A stretch of 64,000 nt of DNA from Pseudidiomarina woesei (GTDB lineage Bacteria; Pseudomonadota; Gammaproteobacteria; Enterobacterales; Alteromonadaceae). Below the pieces are notes generated by a model. The model did no database searches, had not been told where the DNA came from, and worked only from the letters and a program-made list of their open reading frames with translations. The first letter of the stretch is position 1; every line of letters starts with the position of its first letter. Of this stretch, positions 8,700 to 17,652 are shown one piece after another. Made by a program: the position numbers and the translations under genes. Location: assembly GCF_001418345.1 (NCBI RefSeq), contig NZ_LIPW01000001.1, positions 284,429-348,428 of the forward strand, read 5' to 3'.

Positions 8700-8717
8700 T
8701 GTAAACATAAGTATACA
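8700..8717. promoter_or_regulatory. TyrR-box-like site in the tyrR promoter region
   Basis: TGTAAA-CATAAG-TATACA lies 33-50 bp before the tyrR ATG and sits inside a larger palindrome, TGTGTAT...ATACACA. The position suggests autoregulation of tyrR. Confidence 0.55.
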
Positions 8718-8721
8718 CAGA

Positions 8722-8758
8722 AAAAGCCCCCCGGATAAGCATCCTGAGGGGCTTTTTT
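8722..8758 (-). terminator. Intrinsic terminator of the phh operon
   Basis: AAAAGCCCC (8722-8730) pairs with GGGGCTTTT (8748-8756). On the minus strand the hairpin is followed by TTTTTC. It isolates tyrR from phhB. Confidence 0.85.
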
Positions 8759-8781
8759 AAAGTCGTCGGAGCAGCTAAGAA

Positions 8782-9123
8782 TTAGGCGTCTAAAACGCCA
8801 TCTGTGCGCGCTGCCATAATAAAGTCGTTTTTGTGCAAACCATTAATGGCGTGGGTCCACCAAGTTACCGTCACTTTACCCCACTCGGTGGTTAGCGTTG
8901 GGTGGTGAAACTCTTCTTCGGCAATTTCGCCCACACGATTAGTAAATGCCAACGCTTGTTTGAAGTTCTTGAACTTAAACTCACGCTCAAGTTGCATCAC
9001 CCCATCGCGTACTACCGGCGTCCAGTCTGGAATTTCGCGAACTAACTCAGCCAACTCTGCGTCTGTTACTTGTGGGGCATTGGCGTTACAGGCTTCACAT
9101 TTTTGTTGTTTCAAATCTGACAT
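8782..9123 (-). CDS. phhB: Pterin-4a-carbinolamine dehydratase
   Basis: Dehydrates the 4a-hydroxypterin made by phenylalanine hydroxylase so that the tetrahydropterin cofactor can be recycled. The 113-residue protein has the family signature [15 protein letters not shown] followed by [14 protein letters not shown] CxxC pair (CEAC) near the N-terminus is outside the core fold. GAGG precedes the ATG. It lies 43 nt after phhA in the same operon. Confidence 0.93.
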   Translation of the reverse strand: MSDLKQQKCEACNANAPQVTDAELAELVREIPDWTPVVRDGVMQLEREFKFKNFKQALAFTNRVGEIAEEEFHHPTLTTEWGKVTVTWWTHAINGLHKNDFIMAARTDGVLDA

Positions 9124-9166
9124 TATTGTCCTCTGTCATTTTGTCTAAAAGCTAAAAGTGCTTATG

Positions 9167-9970
9167 TTAAGCAGCGTTAGTTTTGTCTTTAGGTGGAAAC
9201 TTTGGCTCAAACAACCCAAGCTCCATCGCTTCGCGCACCAACGCCATAATATCTAAATCAGCAATATCGAATAATTCATCGGTTTTGCTAATGGTGTAGT
9301 AAATAGGTTGCATAATATCAATGCGATAAGGTGTACGTAGCGCGTCAAGCGGTACTAACGGCTTACGCTCTGGTTTATCGCTATGAATAGCATATTCTGT
9401 TTCGCCTGGTGACGACAAAATACCGCCGCCATATATACGTAAGCCTTCGTCGGTTTGCAACAAACCAAATTCAACTGTGAACCAGTATAAACGCGCTAAA
9501 TAAACACGTTCTTTGGGGCTTGCCGCCAAACCTAACTTTCCGTACTGATGGGTGAAGTGAGCAAACGCTGGGTTTGTTAACAACGGGCAATGGCCAAAAA
9601 TTTCATGGAATATATCTGGCTCTTGCAGGTAATCAAACTCTTCACGGGTACGAATAAATGTAGCCACCGGAAACTGCTTGTTTGCTAACAAACGAAAGAA
9701 TTCATCAAACGGAATCAGTGCCGGCACTTGGGCCACCTGCCAACCGGTTGTCGCCTGCAAAACTTCGTTAATTTCATGTAGCTGCGGAATACGATCCTGC
9801 GGTAGTTTCAGCAATTCCAAGCCGTGCATGTATTCATCACAGGCTTTGCCTGGAATGTGCTTAAGTTGCCGAGCAACAAGCTCGCTCCAAATGGCATTCT
9901 CTTCGTCGCTCCAGGCAATAATACCGTTCGCGTCTGGCTGTCGTGAAACATAGTTACTTTGCTTACCCAT
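9167..9970 (-). CDS. phhA: Phenylalanine 4-monooxygenase
   Basis: Hydroxylates phenylalanine to tyrosine with tetrahydrobiopterin-type cofactor and O2. The iron ligands are His122 and His127 (FHEIFGHCP) and Glu167 (FTVEFGL). I chose the ATG at 9970 (267 residues, MGKQSNYVSRQPD). An upstream start at 10042 would add 24 atypical residues that are only readthrough of the upstream gene. GAGGAA precedes this ATG, and the ATG lies within the last codons of the upstream methionine gamma-lyase gene (8-nt overlap). The bacterial enzyme lacks the N-terminal ACT domain of animal forms, as expected. Confidence 0.94.
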   Translation of the reverse strand: MGKQSNYVSRQPDANGIIAWSDEENAIWSELVARQLKHIPGKACDEYMHGLELLKLPQDRIPQLHEINEVLQATTGWQVAQVPALIPFDEFFRLLANKQFPVATFIRTREEFDYLQEPDIFHEIFGHCPLLTNPAFAHFTHQYGKLGLAASPKERVYLARLYWFTVEFGLLQTDEGLRIYGGGILSSPGETEYAIHSDKPERKPLVPLDALRTPYRIDIMQPIYYTISKTDELFDIADLDIMALVREAMELGLFEPKFPPKDKTNAA

Positions 9971-11204
9971 ATTTAACTTGTTCCTCGTTGTTCTGTGTGT
10001 TGCTGTTGCAGCATGCAGCAAATGCTTGCTCAAGGTCGGCAATAATATCGCTGACCGCCTCTAAACCAACCGATATACGAATGAGCGTATCACTAATACC
10101 TGCCGCAGCACGGGCTTCCGGCGTATAAGGTGAATGCGTCATTGATGCTGGGTGCTGAATAAGCGTTTCGGCATCGCCTAGGCTTACCGCAATGGTTATC
10201 AACTGCAGGCTATCGAGTAATAAACGTGCGGTGTTTAAATCGCCATGCAATTCAAACGCAATAACCGCGCCTGCCCCATGCATTTGCGTGCCCATTAATT
10301 GCTGCGCAGGATGATCAGCGAAACCTGGGAAAAATATCGTTTTCACCAGCGGTTGTTCGCGTAGATACTCTGCTACTTTGACGGCATTTGTGCAATGACG
10401 TTCCATACGCACGTCTAAGGTCTTCAATCCACGCAGAATTAACCAAGCGTCATGCGGGCTCATGGTTGCCCCCATGTCTTTTAAAGTGGTTAATTTAATA
10501 AGCTCTATGTCTTCTTCACTTCCGCAAACAATACCGGCAACCACGTCACCATGCCCATTCAAGTACTTAGTAGCACTGTGCAGCACTAAGTCAGCACCTT
10601 GTAATTTCGGTTGCTGCAGCAATGGCGTCATAAAGGTGTTGTCGACCACTAAGCGCGCACCCTTGTTATGTGCAATCTTGGCTACCGCGGCTATATTAAT
10701 GACTTTTAAATGCGGATTAACTGGGCTCTCTAAAAAAACTAATTTGGTGTTGTCACGCATAGCACTCGCGGTTTTCTCTAGGTCGCTCATATCAACAAAG
10801 TCGACCTGAATACCAAAACGGGTGAACAAATGCGAAAATAAAGCAAAACTACAGCCATAAATAGCGTCAGACACCAGCACATGATCGCCATGAGCCAAAA
10901 ACGCCATCATACTTGCCGATACTGCCCCCATGCCGGTGGCTGCAGCAGCTGCTGCCGGGTAGCCTTCTAACGCGGCAACGCGCTGCTCAAGCTCGGTAAC
11001 TGTTGGGTTACCCAAACGACTATAAATGTAACCGGCTTCCTCGCCGGCAAAACGTGCAGAGCCCTGCGCCGTATTCTCAAACGAGAACGTCGCAGTTTGA
11101 TATAAAGGTGCAACCAAAGCGCCGTGTTCATCACGGGTCTTCCCGCCATGAATAGTTATCGTCGCTGGCTGCCATTGCGGTTTGTTGTTGTCTTTAGTGC
11201 GCAT
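9963..11204 (-). CDS. megL: Methionine gamma-lyase
   Basis: A PLP-dependent fold-I enzyme that splits methionine into methanethiol, ammonia and 2-oxobutyrate. Features typical of the gamma-lyase against its relatives are YGCSF (the Tyr and the Cys that marks the methionine lyase pocket), the PLP lysine in SATKYLNGHGD, and SLGDAETLIQHPASMTHS. I start it at 11204 (413 residues) because AGGAGA precedes that ATG; an upstream ATG at 11243 has no clear ribosome site. Its end overlaps the start of phhA by 8 nt, so the two should be translationally coupled. Confidence 0.85.
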   Translation of the reverse strand: MRTKDNNKPQWQPATITIHGGKTRDEHGALVAPLYQTATFSFENTAQGSARFAGEEAGYIYSRLGNPTVTELEQRVAALEGYPAAAAAATGMGAVSASMMAFLAHGDHVLVSDAIYGCSFALFSHLFTRFGIQVDFVDMSDLEKTASAMRDNTKLVFLESPVNPHLKVINIAAVAKIAHNKGARLVVDNTFMTPLLQQPKLQGADLVLHSATKYLNGHGDVVAGIVCGSEEDIELIKLTTLKDMGATMSPHDAWLILRGLKTLDVRMERHCTNAVKVAEYLREQPLVKTIFFPGFADHPAQQLMGTQMHGAGAVIAFELHGDLNTARLLLDSLQLITIAVSLGDAETLIQHPASMTHSPYTPEARAAAGISDTLIRISVGLEAVSDIIADLEQAFAACCNSNTQNNEEQVKYG

Positions 11205-11338
11205 TGGCAGATAATCTCCTTGTTGTCGGGCAACAGATTGCATGCCGCAAGCGCTGAAAGCAACGGGATACTTTGATGCTGATCAGTTTTTACTGTAACG
11301 ATTTTTTTCCACTCTATCTGCAAGCAAACATAAAAAAA

Positions 11339-11366
11339 CCCGCTGCAGGACAAGCCTAACAGCGGG
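11339..11366 (-). terminator. Intrinsic terminator after pspC
   Basis: CCCGCTG and CAGCGGG form a 7-bp stem over a 14-nt loop. Seven T follow on the minus strand. It ends the pspABC transcript. Confidence 0.8.
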
Positions 11367-11404
11367 CTATTCACGGTGCTCTTGTACCAGGGGCTAGCGC
11401 CGTC

Positions 11405-11800
11405 TTACAAGCGATCTAATTCGCGATCAAGCTTATAAGCGTTCGATGTCACATAGCGTTCCATTTTCTGTAACGACTGCTCCATGTCCTGAAATTCTCG
11501 TGCAATGTCATGAAACGCACGTTGTGGTGGCTCACCGGCTTGCCATACTTTGGTTTTAACGCCAACGGTATGCTGGGAATGGCTCACCGGATCGGGCTTT
11601 TTTTCGTCAAGAATGAACCACATAGCAACATATATAACGAAAACAAAACTTGAGCTAAATATTAAGGCTGTTACTGCAATAATCCGTACTAGCCACACTT
11701 CAATATTAAAATACTCAGCTAAGCCTGCACAAACACCAGCAATTTTTCCGTTCGCTTTGTCGCGCATTAAAGTGCGACGGGTGCGACTTTCAATACTCAT
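11405..11800 (-). CDS. pspC: Phage shock protein C (inner-membrane PspC)
   Basis: An inner-membrane partner of PspB that senses envelope stress and relieves PspA inhibition of PspF. The 131-residue protein has the PspC signature GKIAGVCAGLAEYFNIE, then one membrane helix (about residues 42-66), then a soluble tail with a coiled-coil-like end. The ATG at 11800 has GGAGG at good spacing and overlaps the pspB stop as ATGA. Confidence 0.93.
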   Translation of the reverse strand: MSIESRTRRTLMRDKANGKIAGVCAGLAEYFNIEVWLVRIIAVTALIFSSSFVFVIYVAMWFILDEKKPDPVSHSQHTVGVKTKVWQAGEPPQRAFHDIAREFQDMEQSLQKMERYVTSNAYKLDRELDRL

Positions 11801-12033
11801 GCGCGTTCCCTCCACTTCGGTGACTCGGCGTCTAGAATAGATTCGAGGGTTTTAATGCGCTCGCGCATGCGTTCAGCCTGGTGCGCAAGCTCCTGCAGCT
11901 GCAGCAATTCGTCTTGGTTTAAACCCTGACCAATTTTGCGCTTACTGCGGTAGTGCATAATGATCCAAATTGGCGCGACAAAAATCATAAATAAAATAAT
12001 GGGTGCGCCAACTATTGGGACTAAAATATCCAT
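11797..12033 (-). CDS. pspB: Phage shock protein B
   Basis: A small inner-membrane protein that works with PspC. It has 78 residues: a membrane helix at about 5-25, then a basic patch and a coiled coil (ELLQLQELAHQAERMRERI). This is the usual PspB layout and length. Translation is coupled to pspC through a 4-nt overlap. Confidence 0.92.
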   Translation of the reverse strand: MDILVPIVGAPIILFMIFVAPIWIIMHYRSKRKIGQGLNQDELLQLQELAHQAERMRERIKTLESILDAESPKWRERA

Positions 12034-12067
12034 GTTCGTCTCGTCTCTCGTCGTTCAAATATAGGGG

Positions 12068-12083
12068 GGTGTCCGCAGACACC
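12068..12083. other. Stem-loop between pspA and pspB
   Basis: GGTGTC and GACACC form a 6-bp stem with a 4-nt loop in the 97-nt spacer. No T run follows on the minus strand, so it is not a normal terminator. It may be a processing or stability element that sets pspA apart from pspBC. Confidence 0.5.
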
Positions 12084-12130
12084 ACACCACCTTTTTATCA
12101 GAAAGTTTACCGATAATTAGTTAACAACAA

Positions 12131-12808
12131 TTAAGCTTTATTATCAGTTTTATCTTTATTAACACGAGCTTTCAGTGCAGCTAACTCGTCGCTGATTTTG
12201 TCGTCGGTTTCAAGCTCAGCAAATTCATCGCGTAAGGTTTTCTTACCCATATCATATGCTTCAACTTGTGACTCTAAATCATCAATTTTCGACTCGAAGC
12301 GTTCAAAGCGCAACATGGCGTCATCAATTTTGCCGCTATCAATGCGTTTTTTAACTTCCAGCCGGCTGCTGGCAGCCCGTTGACGCATAATGATGGTCTT
12401 TTGACGAGCTTTCGCGTCGGCTAACTTCTCTTGCAATTGACCAACTTCTTCATTTAACCGCGTTAAATGTTCATCAATGCGTGTAATGTCGGCTTGTAAA
12501 CTTGCTGCATCAGCTGCTGCTTTTTGTTTTTCAATTAAAGCCAACCGAGCTAAGTCTTCGCGATCTTTACTTAGTGCAAGCTCCGCCTTGTTTTCCCACT
12601 CAGCAACTTCCTTTTCGAAGCGGCCCAATTGGCGCTCAGTATCTTTTTTCTCGGCAATTAAGCGCGCAGATGTTGAGCGCACCTCAACCAAAGTGTCTTC
12701 CATTTCTTGAATAATTAAGCGAACCATTTTTTCTGGATCTTCCGCTTTATCCAATAATGCGTTGATGTTTGAATTTACGATATCTGTAAAACGTGTGAAG
12801 ATACCCAT
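12131..12808 (-). CDS. pspA: Phage shock protein A (ESCRT-III-like membrane protector)
   Basis: Binds and inhibits PspF in the resting state. Under membrane stress it assembles on the inner membrane and limits proton leakage. The 225-residue protein starts MGIFTRFTDIVNSNINALLD, the amphipathic helix that binds membranes, and is then helical and charged throughout. I chose the ATG at 12808 because GAGGAAAT precedes it and the family starts with MGIF; the longer frame from 12832 adds eight odd residues. A sigma-54 promoter lies 57 bp upstream. Confidence 0.95.
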   Translation of the reverse strand: MGIFTRFTDIVNSNINALLDKAEDPEKMVRLIIQEMEDTLVEVRSTSARLIAEKKDTERQLGRFEKEVAEWENKAELALSKDREDLARLALIEKQKAAADAASLQADITRIDEHLTRLNEEVGQLQEKLADAKARQKTIIMRQRAASSRLEVKKRIDSGKIDDAMLRFERFESKIDDLESQVEAYDMGKKTLRDEFAELETDDKISDELAALKARVNKDKTDNKA

Positions 12809-12864
12809 GTTCATTTCCTCATAAAGCGTCAAATTGAATTTTTAATTACGTTCGCTGGTTTGAC

Positions 12865-12881
12865 TTGCATGTACCGTGCCA
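12865..12881 (-). promoter_or_regulatory. Sigma-54 promoter of pspABC
   Basis: The minus strand reads TGGCAC-GGTAC-ATGCAA, which fits the sigma-54 consensus TGGCACN5TTGCA with the GG and GC cores correctly spaced. It faces pspA and lies opposite the gene for its activator PspF. Confidence 0.85.
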
Positions 12882-13023
12882 ACTTTTTAAAAGTCGCGCA
12901 AGCTATTTATTTTTAAGCTTTTTTGCAATTTGAGTTAAAAAACATTTGACGCTTTACGGTTATGAAATACACTAATTATTAGTCAAATTCACCAATAACG
13001 ATAATAACAGCGTGGTGCCAACC

Positions 13024-14121
13024 ATGAGTCGCTTTCGCGAAGCCGATAATTTAATCGGGCAAGCTAATAGTTTTCTCTCAGTTCTTGAACAAGTTTCGCA
13101 AATTGCTCCGCTTGATAAACCAGTATTGATTATAGGTGAGCGCGGAACGGGTAAAGAGCTCATTGCTGCTCGACTGCATTTTTTATCAAAGCGGTGGGAG
13201 CAGAACTATATCAAGCTCAACTGTGCCGCGCTTAGCGAGAGCCTTCTCGAAAGTGAGTTATTTGGACATGAAGCTGGAGCCTTTACCGGTGCGCAGAAAC
13301 GGCACGAGGGTCGGTTTGAACGTGCCGATGGTGGTAGCTTATTTCTTGATGAATTAGCCAACACATCCGCTCTTGTTCAAGAAAAAATTCTACGTGTTAT
13401 TGAATATGGTGAATTTGAACGCGTGGGGGGCACAAAAACGGTTCGTGTCGATACCCGTCTCATAGCTGCGACCAACGAAGACTTACCAAGTTTAGCCGAC
13501 GCTGGCGACTTTCGGGCTGATCTACTTGATCGTTTAGCATTTGATGTTATTACCCTTCCGCCACTACGCGAGCGCCGCGAAGACATCATGCTGTTGGCAG
13601 AGCAGTTTGCTATTCAAATGGCCCGCGAACTGGATTACGAACTATTCAGCGGCTTTACCGAATCGGCGCGCAAAACCTTGTTGGATTACCATTGGCCAGG
13701 CAATGTGCGGGAACTAAAAAACGTCGTTGAGCGCTCGGTTTATCGCATCGGTAGTGGCCAAGTACCCGTTCATGAAATTATTTTAGACCCGTTCGCTAGT
13801 CCTTACCGTCCAGCGGTTGCTGCACATCGCGCCAACAGCTCAAGTACCATCGCGACTACCGCCAAAGCGCCAAGCACCATCAATACACCGGACGATGACC
13901 ATAGCGAGACCCACAGTTTGCCTAAGGCTGTCGGTTTTTGTGTTGATTTTGAACAAGGCAATATCGACTTCAAGGAAGTTACCGCAGAATTTGAAATTGA
14001 TGTGATTCAACGCGCGCTTCAGCATGCACAATTTAACCAAAAGAAAACAGCAGAGCTGTTAGGTTTAACCTATCATCAATTGCGTGGTTATTTGAAAAAG
14101 TATCAATTACTTGAAGGGTAA
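13024..14121 (+). CDS. pspF: PspF, sigma-54-dependent activator of the phage shock operon
   Basis: An enhancer-binding AAA+ ATPase without an N-terminal sensor domain, controlled by PspA. Walker A GERGTGKE is at 38-45, the sigma-54 contact loop GAFTGA at 85-90, Walker B LFLDEL at 106-111, and a Fis-type helix-turn-helix at the end ([20 protein letters not shown]). At 365 residues it is about 40 longer than E. coli PspF, the extra part being a Ser/Thr/Ala-rich linker before the DNA-binding domain. The ATG at 13024 matches the family start; an in-frame GTG at 13012 is possible. It runs divergent to pspA. Confidence 0.94.
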   Translation: MSRFREADNLIGQANSFLSVLEQVSQIAPLDKPVLIIGERGTGKELIAARLHFLSKRWEQNYIKLNCAALSESLLESELFGHEAGAFTGAQKRHEGRFERADGGSLFLDELANTSALVQEKILRVIEYGEFERVGGTKTVRVDTRLIAATNEDLPSLADAGDFRADLLDRLAFDVITLPPLRERREDIMLLAEQFAIQMARELDYELFSGFTESARKTLLDYHWPGNVRELKNVVERSVYRIGSGQVPVHEIILDPFASPYRPAVAAHRANSSSTIATTAKAPSTINTPDDDHSETHSLPKAVGFCVDFEQGNIDFKEVTAEFEIDVIQRALQHAQFNQKKTAELLGLTYHQLRGYLKKYQLLEG

Positions 14122-14128
14122 GCCAACT

Positions 14129-15751
14129 ATGCTCCAACGTATTGCCATCATTTGTAGCGCTGCGGTTCTTGCTGCATGTGGGCCAGTTTCCGAGCACGCT
14201 CAAGTTGAACAAGACGGCTTAATTTATTGCTCCGAGGGTAACCCGGAAAGCTTTAACCCACAGCTAGGTACCTCGGGCACCACGGTCGATGCAACCTCGG
14301 CGCAAATTTACGACCGTTTATTAGATTACGATGACAAACGACAACAGTTTGTGCCGGCTTTAGCGCGTGGTTGGCAAGCCCTCGACAACGGCACCCGCTA
14401 TCGTTTTAATTTGCGTACCGATGTATCTTTTCATCATACCAACTGGTTTGAGCCTTCACGCCATTTCAATGCCGACGATGTTGTCTTTAGTTTTAATCGC
14501 TGGCTAAGCCAGCAGCACTCGTATCATTACGTAAATGGTGGGCGTTACCCGTTTTTTCGTTCAAGTGGTCTTATTCGGCTCATACATTCTATTGAACGTA
14601 TTGATGAATACACAGTAGATATAAAACTCAACCAGCCAGACAGTTCATTTTTAGCGAACTTAGCAACTGATTTCGCCGTTATTTTGTCCGAAGAATACGC
14701 GCAACAGTTATTACGCGCTAACCATCCCGAACAAATTGACCGTTTACCAATTGGTACAGGCCCCTTTCAATTTGAACTATTCCGCAAAGACTTTATTATT
14801 CGCTACCAACGGCATGAGAATTATTGGCGGCAGAAGCCAGAAATTAAACGCTTGGTTTATGTCATCACACCAAATGCTAATAAACGTATGTTGAAGCTAC
14901 TGACCGGCGAGTGTGACGTCATACCCTACCCACTCGTCAATGAGTTATCAAAGCTTGACCAAAATGCAGAAATTGAAGTCGGTTCATCGGTTAGTCCAAA
15001 CGTGTCATTTTGGGCATTTAATACCCAACGCCCGCCGTTTGACAATGTCTTAGTGCGCCAGGCTCTGGCACATGCGGTAAATCGCCCGGCGATTGTGCAA
15101 ACCATTTATGATGGTAACGCGCGGCTTGCCACTGGCATGCTTCCTGAAACGTCCTGGGCATACAGTAGTGCCGAACAAACCTACCCCTTCGACCCCGCCA
15201 AAGCGCGCGAACTGCTAAGCGCTGCAGGCTACCCCGATGGCTTTAGTATGACTATATGGGCAATGCCAGTGCAACGCGCCTACAACCCAAATGCCCAGCG
15301 CATGGCCGAATTAATGCAAGCCGACCTTGCCCGAATTGGAATTGACGCAACTATTGTTAGTTACGAGTGGAATACGTTTCGCCAGCGTCTGGTAGAAGGT
15401 CAGCACGACAGTGTACTTATCGGCTGGGTGGCGGATAACGCTGACCCCGACAATTTCTTTCGTCCTGTTTTGAGTTGCGCTGCCGCGCGCAGCGGTAATA
15501 ACCGAGCCATGTGGTGTAACCCCGAGTTCGATAAATTATTGGTATCGGCCATTAGTGAAAGCAATGTTGATCAGCGCAAACATCTCTATCAGTTTATCGA
15601 GGACATGGTTAAACAACAGGCGCCTTTGGTTCCTATTGCTAATTCGTTGCGTTATCAGGCACATCGAAGTGACATTGAGGGGGTGGAATTACCTCCCTAT
15701 GGCGGTATCAATTTTCGCTATGCGCGGAGGGTAAACGATGATTCGTTATAG
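14129..15751 (+). CDS. sapA: SapA-type peptide/oligopeptide-binding protein, lipoprotein form
   Basis: The solute-binding subunit of the Sap ABC transporter, linked in enterobacteria to antimicrobial-peptide resistance and, for SapBCDF, to putrescine export. The signal peptide ends LAAC, so Cys17 should be lipidated and the protein anchored to a membrane. The body is a family 5 extracellular binding domain of about 520 residues. The ATG at 14129 is 7 nt after the pspF stop, so it probably shares a transcript with pspF. The end overlaps sapB by 14 nt. Confidence 0.88.
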   Translation: MLQRIAIICSAAVLAACGPVSEHAQVEQDGLIYCSEGNPESFNPQLGTSGTTVDATSAQIYDRLLDYDDKRQQFVPALARGWQALDNGTRYRFNLRTDVSFHHTNWFEPSRHFNADDVVFSFNRWLSQQHSYHYVNGGRYPFFRSSGLIRLIHSIERIDEYTVDIKLNQPDSSFLANLATDFAVILSEEYAQQLLRANHPEQIDRLPIGTGPFQFELFRKDFIIRYQRHENYWRQKPEIKRLVYVITPNANKRMLKLLTGECDVIPYPLVNELSKLDQNAEIEVGSSVSPNVSFWAFNTQRPPFDNVLVRQALAHAVNRPAIVQTIYDGNARLATGMLPETSWAYSSAEQTYPFDPAKARELLSAAGYPDGFSMTIWAMPVQRAYNPNAQRMAELMQADLARIGIDATIVSYEWNTFRQRLVEGQHDSVLIGWVADNADPDNFFRPVLSCAAARSGNNRAMWCNPEFDKLLVSAISESNVDQRKHLYQFIEDMVKQQAPLVPIANSLRYQAHRSDIEGVELPPYGGINFRYARRVNDDSL

Positions 15752-16766
15752 CCTACGCCGACTAATCTTGTTAGTCATTACTTTGTGGCTATTAAGTCTA
15801 TTGTTGTTTAGCCTAAATTATTGGTATCCAGGCGACCCATTGACCAACATGAGTGGTATTACCGCGAATAATACAATTGCTTATCAGCAAGCCGAGCTAG
15901 CGCGTGGTTTTGACCACGGTTTACTAAGCCAATATGTACACTTTTTAGAGCATTTAATCCATGGCGATTGGGGTATTTCTTTAGTTACCGAACAACCCGT
16001 TTTTGATGAAATAAAGCCGCTTATGGGCGCCACTCTTGAACTGGGTTTATTAGCCATGGCATTGGCCCTATTCCTTGGCATTCCTTTAGGTGTTTATGCC
16101 GCGATTCAGCAGCGAGGCTTACTTGACCGTGTCATAATGGGCCTAAGCCTGAGTGCTTATTCCATTCCGGTGTTTTGGCTAGCCCAGCTATTTATTTTGC
16201 TGTTTGCTCTAAAACTTAATTGGAGCCCAATTTCCGGTCAAATTAATCCGCTGTATGCCATAAATGTACAAACCGGCTCGGTACTCGTCGATATTCTCAT
16301 AAGTGACTCGCCATATAAAACAGCGGCGTTTTACAATGCTCTACATCATTTGTGGGTACCTGTGGTGGTGTTGGCTATTATGCCGCTAACCATGCTCATT
16401 CGAATTATGCGCAATTCAGTGTTGGACGTGCTTCAGCAAAATTACATCAAAGCCGCTCGCGCGCGCGGCTTAACCGACCGCCACATTATGTTTCGCCATA
16501 CCTTACCTAATGCCCTCCAGCCCATTGTTAGGCAATTAGGCCTGCAATTTAGCGTATTGATGACCAATATTATTATTACCGAGGTTATTTTTAACTGGCC
16601 CGGTGTTGGCAGTTGGCTGGTTAAAAGTATCTATGAACGTGATTTCCCCGTCATTCAAGCCGGATTATTAGTCTTGGCCTCGCTGATATTAATGGTCAAC
16701 GTGTTTGTTGACGTAGTTCATGCGTGGCGCTATCCGCAAATAAGGAAAGAAATCGATGCCGAGTAA
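15738..16766 (+). CDS. sapB: Sap ABC transporter permease SapB
   Basis: An inner-membrane permease of the DppB/OppB type, 342 residues. There is one helix near the N-terminus, a periplasmic loop and about five further helices. The ABC-coupling EAA-type loop reads YIKAARARGLTDRHIMFRH. It pairs with SapC to form the channel. It overlaps sapA at the start and sapC at the end (11 nt). Confidence 0.92.
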   Translation: MIRYSLRRLILLVITLWLLSLLLFSLNYWYPGDPLTNMSGITANNTIAYQQAELARGFDHGLLSQYVHFLEHLIHGDWGISLVTEQPVFDEIKPLMGATLELGLLAMALALFLGIPLGVYAAIQQRGLLDRVIMGLSLSAYSIPVFWLAQLFILLFALKLNWSPISGQINPLYAINVQTGSVLVDILISDSPYKTAAFYNALHHLWVPVVVLAIMPLTMLIRIMRNSVLDVLQQNYIKAARARGLTDRHIMFRHTLPNALQPIVRQLGLQFSVLMTNIIITEVIFNWPGVGSWLVKSIYERDFPVIQAGLLVLASLILMVNVFVDVVHAWRYPQIRKEIDAE

Positions 16767-17652
16767 AAGTATTTATTACCAGTATCGAGAGCCCTCACCG
16801 CTGCGTCTTTTGTGGTTACACATGAACGCTAACCCATTCGCCGTGGTGGCTTTTTATATATTTAGTTTTTTAATTTTACTCATGGTGCTGTCACCGGTTA
16901 TTGCTCCATATAGCCCGGATGCACAGTTCTCTGGTGCTATCTCACAGCCACCAGCATGGCATGAGTTAGGGCAAATACAGTATCTTTTTGGTACCGATGA
17001 TTTAGGTCGCGACTTATTGTCACGTGTACTCGCAGGTTCAGTCTACAGTCTAGGCTACCCATTGTTAGCAACCACGGTAGCTGCGCTCATCGGCATTAGC
17101 ATTGGCGCCTGGGCAGGCATGAGCCATGGGGTTCAATCGTCAACCTTGAACCATTTATTAGACGTGGTGCTCTCTATTCCATCATTACTGTTGGCACTCG
17201 TTATTATCGCCATTCTCGGCCCTGCTCTACACAACATAATGATTGCCATTACCTTGGTGTTAATTCCACAGTTTATCCATAGCGTGCATAACGCATTCTA
17301 TGAAGAACGCACTAAAGATTATGTTGCAGCCTCACGTTTAAACGGCTGCAGCCGTTGGTATATTCTGACACGGGTTATTTTCCCCAACATAACCACTGTG
17401 GTTGTCATGCAAGTGACATTCGCGTTATCAACAGCCATTTTAGATATTGCCGCGTTAGGCTTTTTGGGTTTAGGGGTACAAGCGCCGGCCCCCGAATGGG
17501 GTACCATGTTAGCACGCAGTTTAGACCAAGTTTATTTGGCTCCCTGGACCATGATCTTACCCGGAGTTGCCTTATTTTTAACCGTGTTGTCAATTAATGT
17601 ACTTGGCGATAGTCTACGTGCAGCCATTCAAGAGCGAGTTCGTGGCACATGA
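16756..17652 (+). CDS. sapC: Sap ABC transporter permease SapC
   Basis: The second permease subunit, DppC/OppC type, 298 residues. It has the N-terminal OppC domain, the GTDDLGRDLLSRVL motif typical of this family, and the coupling loop KDYVAASRLNGCSRWYI. It overlaps sapB by 11 nt and sapD by 4 nt, so the sap genes are tightly coupled. Confidence 0.92.
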   Translation: MPSKSIYYQYREPSPLRLLWLHMNANPFAVVAFYIFSFLILLMVLSPVIAPYSPDAQFSGAISQPPAWHELGQIQYLFGTDDLGRDLLSRVLAGSVYSLGYPLLATTVAALIGISIGAWAGMSHGVQSSTLNHLLDVVLSIPSLLLALVIIAILGPALHNIMIAITLVLIPQFIHSVHNAFYEERTKDYVAASRLNGCSRWYILTRVIFPNITTVVVMQVTFALSTAILDIAALGFLGLGVQAPAPEWGTMLARSLDQVYLAPWTMILPGVALFLTVLSINVLGDSLRAAIQERVRGT

